From Anaerolineales bacterium (GTDB lineage: Bacteria > Chloroflexota > Anaerolineae > Anaerolineales > Villigracilaceae), in NCBI GenBank assembly GCA_025966435.1, contig JAICRQ010000110.1, positions 1 through 9,029 on the forward strand: a stretch of 9,029 nt of DNA, in the 5' to 3' direction. Made by a program: the position numbers and the translations under genes. This document shows positions 6,142 through 9,029 of the stretch, in pieces. The notes beneath the pieces are model-generated. The model did not search any database. It was not told where the DNA came from and saw only the letters and a program-made list of their open reading frames with translations. The first letter of the stretch is position 1. Each line of letters begins with the position of its first letter.

Positions 6142-6764
6142 TAATCAAACGCCGTCGGGCGGCTAGAGTCTGCTACGTGAGCAAAAACCTCTTTTAGCAT
6201 CTCTTCATTGGTACGATAGAATGATAAAGGAGGCAAATGGTCTGGGTCAAAGAAATCCACAGCCAGCGTCTCATAGCTGGTGCGCGGTTCGCCATCTAAC
6301 AGCCTGCACAGGAAAATGATTTTGTAGGCGTGATAAAACTCCATCGGCTCGATCCGGTTGGCATCGATGACGGCCACTACTTTTTCCGCCTGCACGCGGA
6401 AGCCGCTTTCCTCCCAAACCTCGCGCTCTGCGACGGAGCGAGGCGAATCGCCAAGATCCGCCCAGCCGCCGGGCATTGCCCAGTTGCCATCCGCGCGTTC
6501 CTGGATGAGCAGGATTTTGCCATCCTGAAGGATCGCGCCTCGTACATCCACTTTGGGCGTGATGTAGCCCGCCTGCATCGAGAAACTATCCAGCGCCGAC
6601 TCTTTTGAGATCTCCGACTGGCTTGCAATCATCTCCGCTGTGATCTCCTGCAAGCGTTTGTAGCGGTCGATATCGTATTGATTCCCACTGTATGTAATCC
6701 CGGACTGACTTAATGAAAATATTTCTCTTGCCCAATCCATCCATTTTGGAGTTTTCGAGTTCAT
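6141..6764 (-). CDS. Nudix hydrolase with an N-terminal Nudix_N-type helical domain
   Basis: A 207-residue two-part protein. Residues 6-60 (PKWMDWAREIFSLSQSG..., DRYKRLQEI) match the helical domain often found before Nudix domains in bacterial ADP-ribose or CDP-choline pyrophosphatase-like proteins. Residues 70-195 form the Nudix domain. The Nudix box runs from Gly100 to Phe122 and ends in REVWEESGF (114-122), with the metal ligands Glu115, Glu118 and Glu119 present. The first box glutamate is replaced by Asp106, a conservative change. Such enzymes cleave a nucleoside diphosphate linked to another group; the actual substrate cannot be read. The ATG overlaps the upstream Nudix stop by 4 bases (ATGA) and is served by GAGGTGG about 8 nt upstream. 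Its stop overlaps the pyrD start. Confidence 0.9.
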   Translation of the reverse strand: MNSKTPKWMDWAREIFSLSQSGITYSGNQYDIDRYKRLQEITAEMIASQSEISKESALDSFSMQAGYITPKVDVRGAILQDGKILLIQERADGNWAMPGGWADLGDSPRSVAEREVWEESGFRVQAEKVVAVIDANRIEPMEFYHAYKIIFLCRLLDGEPRTSYETLAVDFFDPDHLPPLSFYRTNEEMLKEVFAHVADSSRPTAFD

Positions 6765-7309
6765 GGATGACCCACCTCGATAACTTCAATAATTTCTGCA
6801 TCTTTTATTCTTTGCATGTAAAACTCCGCGGGAGATAAACTCGACATTTTCATAAGTTCAAGAAGCTCCTTGCGGGAGTAAGCAAGTCTTTCCGGGAATT
6901 TTATTTGCTGCCGAACACTCACACCCTGAATACCCTTGATTGCATCTGCTATTCGTTGTCTGTGAGCAAAAGCCAATTCAGATGGGATTTCATCGAAAGC
7001 AAAGTATCTTACGTCGATAGTTTCTCCAGGCTGAAGTGTCAATTCTCCACCGATTGGTCTTCCCTCATACAACACTGCATGGCCATCTGGCAAACCAAAA
7101 ACACCCAGACGAGAATAAACGCCCACTAACCGGGTTAGTTCTACATCGATCCCAGTCTCTTCTTTTGTCTCGCGAATTGCAGCTTCCGCCAGCGACTCAC
7201 CTTCTTCCACGCCACCACTCGGCAAACACCAGATTTGAAAATCATCACGTTTTGTGAGCAATATTTTCCCTTCATGAATGACTGCGACATTCACAGCAAC
7301 ATTAGGCAT
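6761..7309 (-). CDS. Nudix hydrolase with a C-terminal extension
   Basis: A 182-residue Nudix protein. The domain fills about residues 4-125 and begins VAVNVAVIHEGKILLTKR. The Nudix box is complete: Gly32, Glu38, then RETKEETGI at 46-54 with Glu47, Glu50 and Glu51. After the domain come roughly 55 residues (128-182) that are not part of the minimal fold and look helical (YSRKELLELMKMSSLSPAEF). I do not recognise this tail. The reaction should be Mg-dependent hydrolysis of a nucleoside diphosphate derivative, substrate unknown. It is not a close copy of the neighbouring Nudix: no N-terminal helical domain, and a different box. The ATG lies 2 nt after the DinB stop, with AAGGG as Shine-Dalgarno inside that gene's end. 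Its stop overlaps the next Nudix start. Confidence 0.9.
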   Translation of the reverse strand: MPNVAVNVAVIHEGKILLTKRDDFQIWCLPSGGVEEGESLAEAAIRETKEETGIDVELTRLVGVYSRLGVFGLPDGHAVLYEGRPIGGELTLQPGETIDVRYFAFDEIPSELAFAHRQRIADAIKGIQGVSVRQQIKFPERLAYSRKELLELMKMSSLSPAEFYMQRIKDAEIIEVIEVGHP

Positions 7310-7311
7310 GT

Positions 7312-7821
7312 TTACCCTTTTCGCTGCCCGCTCTTAACTAAAAAGTATTGCACGATTTCCTCCTCCGGATGCGGCACATTCATCAACGCAAACATCGCTG
7401 CGAGTTCGCCGCGGTGATGGGTGTTGTGGTTCGGCGGCTGGACAACCATCTGCCACAATGGCAGCGTGAAGGTCTGCCCTTTTGGATTAGTAAATGTGAT
7501 TTCGCGTAAAAGGGATTCCTCGGTTTGATCAGTCAGGAACACGCGCATATTCTTCTCGATGTCTACCCAGTATTCACGCACAGAGGCAATCGTCGGGAAA
7601 TCCTTTGCGTCAAGAAACGTCCCGGTCTCGCCGCGCCAACGCTGGGGCCACATCCGCTCGGAGCTCATCATGTGCACCAGCACTGCATGGACGCTGTCCC
7701 AGCTGTGCCCCTGTTTGCGGAACAGTTGTTCCTCGGTGAGGCTTTCCGCCACGGCGAGATAACGCTTATTCGCCCAGTAGTTGTACTCGTAAAGGTGTTC
7801 GAGATAAGATTTGAGTTCCAT
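7312..7821 (-). CDS. DinB-like (YfiT-fold) four-helix protein
   Basis: A 169-residue protein of the DinB/YfiT metal-binding four-helix superfamily. The opening LEHLYEYNYWANKRYLAVAESLTEEQL is the usual first helix. The three metal-site histidines are visible as His50 (LVHMMSSERMW) and His132 with His136 (NHNTHHRGEL, H-x3-H). Members of this superfamily include DNA-damage-induced proteins and thiol-dependent transferases; most have no assigned reaction, and none can be assigned here. The start is the only sensible ATG before helix 1, but it has no clear Shine-Dalgarno sequence. It follows a short palindrome after the YdeI gene and precedes the Nudix gene by 2 nt, so it belongs to the same run. 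Confidence 0.88.
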   Translation of the reverse strand: MELKSYLEHLYEYNYWANKRYLAVAESLTEEQLFRKQGHSWDSVHAVLVHMMSSERMWPQRWRGETGTFLDAKDFPTIASVREYWVDIEKNMRVFLTDQTEESLLREITFTNPKGQTFTLPLWQMVVQPPNHNTHHRGELAAMFALMNVPHPEEEIVQYFLVKSGQRKG

Positions 7822-7837
7822 TGGATTTCATTCACAT

Positions 7838-7862
7838 GGCGGGACGCTTCGCGCATCCTGCC
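7838..7862. repeat. REP-like imperfect palindrome between the YdeI and DinB genes
   Basis: GGCGGGACGC (7838-7847) and GCATCCTGCC (7853-7862) form a 10-bp stem with one mismatch and one G-T pair around TTCGC. It fills most of the 41-nt gap between two genes and abuts the YdeI stop codon. Its form is that of short dispersed palindromes found between genes; only one copy lies in this window, so the repeat status is inference. It lacks a T-run and is not a typical terminator. Confidence 0.4.
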
Positions 7863-8327
7863 CTACGGGTTCCTTTTGCCTTTCTTCAACATTTCTATAG
7901 TTTTCGTAATCCGATTCTGGCGCGTTTCTTCCCGCTTGGCTTCGTTGATCCACATAACATATTCCCGTTGATGTGTGTACGATAGTTTCTCAAAAAAGGC
8001 TTTTGCCTCTTTCTCTGTCTTGAACGCTTTTTTCAATTCCGCAGGGACTTCAATCACGCGCGGCTCCGTATCTGGCTCGACGGTAATTGTAACTTCGTCG
8101 CCAAACGTCTTACCGATCTGCTCGCGGATTTCTTTCAAGACAATGAGCAGGTGACGTTCCGTTCCCATCCGGGTGAGAATGCCGCGGTACGGAACGCCTT
8201 CGATCATCGCCTTGACTTTGGGTCGTTTAGAGCCAAACTCTTTTTCCACATTGAACGGCACTTCTACAAACGCGCCGCCCCCGCCCGCGTTTTGGATCAC
8301 TGCTGTGAAGGTTTGTTTTTTAGTCAA
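7863..8327 (-). CDS. DUF1905 / YdeI-OmpD-associated family protein
   Basis: A 154-residue two-domain protein. Residues 5-85 resemble DUF1905, a small beta-rich domain (FTAVIQNAGGGGAFVEVP, GVPYRGILTRMG, KTFGDEVTITVEPD). Residues 92-154 match the YdeI/OmdA domain, including FEKLSYTHQREYVMWINEAK and the following ETRQNRITKTIEML. YdeI-type proteins have been linked to bacteriocin or antimicrobial-peptide resistance in enterobacteria, but for this two-domain form no activity is established. The start is TTG, not ATG: AGGAGG lies five nt upstream and the first strand follows at once. There is no signal peptide, so it is cytoplasmic. The C-terminus is very basic (KKGKRNP). It sits about 23 nt after the GNAT gene. 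Confidence 0.87.
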   Translation of the reverse strand: MTKKQTFTAVIQNAGGGGAFVEVPFNVEKEFGSKRPKVKAMIEGVPYRGILTRMGTERHLLIVLKEIREQIGKTFGDEVTITVEPDTEPRVIEVPAELKKAFKTEKEAKAFFEKLSYTHQREYVMWINEAKREETRQNRITKTIEMLKKGKRNP

Positions 8328-8332
8328 ATGGA

Positions 8333-8338
8333 CCTCCT
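8333..8338 (-). promoter_or_regulatory. Strong ribosome binding site fixing the TTG start of the YdeI-family gene
   Basis: On the minus strand AGGAGG lies 5 nt before TTG (8325-8327). It is the best Shine-Dalgarno sequence in the window. No in-frame ATG lies near it, so it decides the non-ATG start. Confidence 0.75.
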
Positions 8339-8350
8339 ATTTTCACAGTA

Positions 8351-9029
8351 TCACACAACCTGCTTTCGATAGCCGCGCATCACCCGATCGGTCACAAAGC
8401 CAAACGTTTCGTAGAGATGCCGGGCAGGAACATTGTCTGCATTTACAGTCAAGTTGATCTTCTGCGTCGTTGGGAAGGTGAGCATCCAGTCGATGCCAGC
8501 GGCGAGGAGAGTGGCACCGATGCCGCGGCCGCGCGCGATCGATTCGGTGCCGATGAAGTCCACGTAGCCTGATTCTGATTCAGGTTCGATTTTGCAGAAG
8601 TGATAGCCGAACACGTGATTCCTTTCCACCGCGAGAAAGAGCTGATGGCGTTCGTCTATTTTTTCGGTGATTTGCCGTGCAGAGAAGTATGCCTTGGGGA
8701 AGAGGGTTGTATGTAATTTCTCGAATTGCTTAAAGAAACGTTTTTGATACGGGGTGATGCGTGTCTGCCGCTTTGCAGTCGGTTTGTACTTCTCGCGTGC
8801 CAGAGTCAACACAGCATTTTCAGAGTAGAGAGGAAACCCGTGCCGGACGGCAAAGGCCTGTATATTCACATTTTGCACGTCGCAAAACAAATCGTAATCG
8901 CGGATATCGACCGGGATAAGCGGTAAGACTTCAGCATAGAGCCGATCGGCAACTGTATGCCAGTCTTCATGCTCCACGAGAGGACCGAACAGCCAGGCGC
9001 GGTTGATCTCAGGGTCGGCATCCACGCCA
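8351..9029 (-). CDS. GNAT-family N-acetyltransferase, N-terminus cut by window edge
   Basis: At least 225 residues are in frame. The frame stays open to the window edge, so the true start lies outside; the GTG at 9023-9025 is internal. Numbered from that GTG, the C-terminal half (about 87-224) is a complete GNAT domain: YVDFIGTESIARGRGIGATLL holds the acetyl-CoA loop R165-G-R-G-I-G170, and NVPARHLYETFGFVTDR (198-214) is the closing alpha/beta motif. The first 80 residues (EINRAWLFGPLVEH..., AVRHGFPLYSENAVLTL) look like the second half of another GNAT domain, so this is probably a tandem double-GNAT protein. The acetyl acceptor is unknown. It is the first gene seen in the minus-strand run, ending 23 nt before the YdeI-family gene. 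Confidence 0.85.
   Translation of the reverse strand, partial: GVDADPEINRAWLFGPLVEHEDWHTVADRLYAEVLPLIPVDIRDYDLFCDVQNVNIQAFAVRHGFPLYSENAVLTLAREKYKPTAKRQTRITPYQKRFFKQFEKLHTTLFPKAYFSARQITEKIDERHQLFLAVERNHVFGYHFCKIEPESESGYVDFIGTESIARGRGIGATLLAAGIDWMLTFPTTQKINLTVNADNVPARHLYETFGFVTDRVMRGYRKQVV

Noticed and set aside
7525..7971. A 148-codon plus-strand frame across the DinB gene and the gap after it
   Set aside because: It is antisense to two supported genes and has no motif; its length follows from the codon use of the real genes.
7863..8327. The YdeI/DUF1905 gene plus neighbours as a bacteriocin-immunity or defence island
   Set aside because: There is no toxin, precursor peptide, exporter or nuclease nearby, and neighbours are metabolic enzymes. 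Defence would rest only on a family name.
9025..9029. The GTG at 9023-9025 as the true start of the GNAT gene
   Set aside because: The frame stays open to the window edge, no Shine-Dalgarno sequence can be judged, and the residues after it look like the middle of a tandem GNAT protein.

Overview
This window reads as an ordinary chromosomal stretch of a free-living bacterium, most likely a member of the Chloroflexota (Anaerolineae-like). That placement is an inference. It rests on a PknB-type Ser/Thr kinase joined through one membrane helix and a Thr/Ser/Pro-rich stalk to a beta-propeller, a small acidic-tailed protein that resembles Chloroflexota hypotheticals I recall, and the style of the GdhA and PyrD proteins. 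No tRNA, rRNA, CRISPR array, transposase, phage or plasmid gene was seen.

Layout: (1) 34-710, plus strand: a VOC/glyoxalase-fold protein and a cupin, overlapping by ATGA. A bidirectional terminator at 757-789 separates them from the convergent gene. (2) 809-2243, minus strand: glutamate dehydrogenase with its own promoter and a leader of about 100 nt that holds a 12-bp hairpin followed by a U-tract, so it may be attenuated. (3) 2272-2668, minus strand: a short conserved-looking protein of unknown function, closed by a bidirectional terminator. (4) 2669-2932: a divergent regulatory region between that protein and the kinase. (5) 2933-5041, plus strand: a 702-residue transmembrane Ser/Thr kinase with an extracytoplasmic propeller. 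(6) 5044-9029, minus strand: a tightly packed run read in the order GNAT acetyltransferase (cut by the window edge), YdeI/DUF1905 protein, DinB-like protein, Nudix hydrolase, second Nudix hydrolase, pyrD. Intergenic gaps in this run are about 23 and 41 nt, then 2 nt, then overlaps of 4 and 1 nt.

How the genes fit together: the minus-strand run looks like one operon that couples small stress or nucleotide-housekeeping enzymes (two Nudix proteins, DinB, YdeI, GNAT) to the quinone-linked step of pyrimidine synthesis. GdhA links 2-oxoglutarate and ammonium to glutamate. The kinase is a candidate envelope sensor. The most interesting non-coding signals are a promoter arrangement seen three times, in which a -10-like box lies exactly 9 nt before an ATG (predicting leaderless or near-leaderless transcripts), and the gdhA leader. 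I found no convincing undescribed defence or mobile system.
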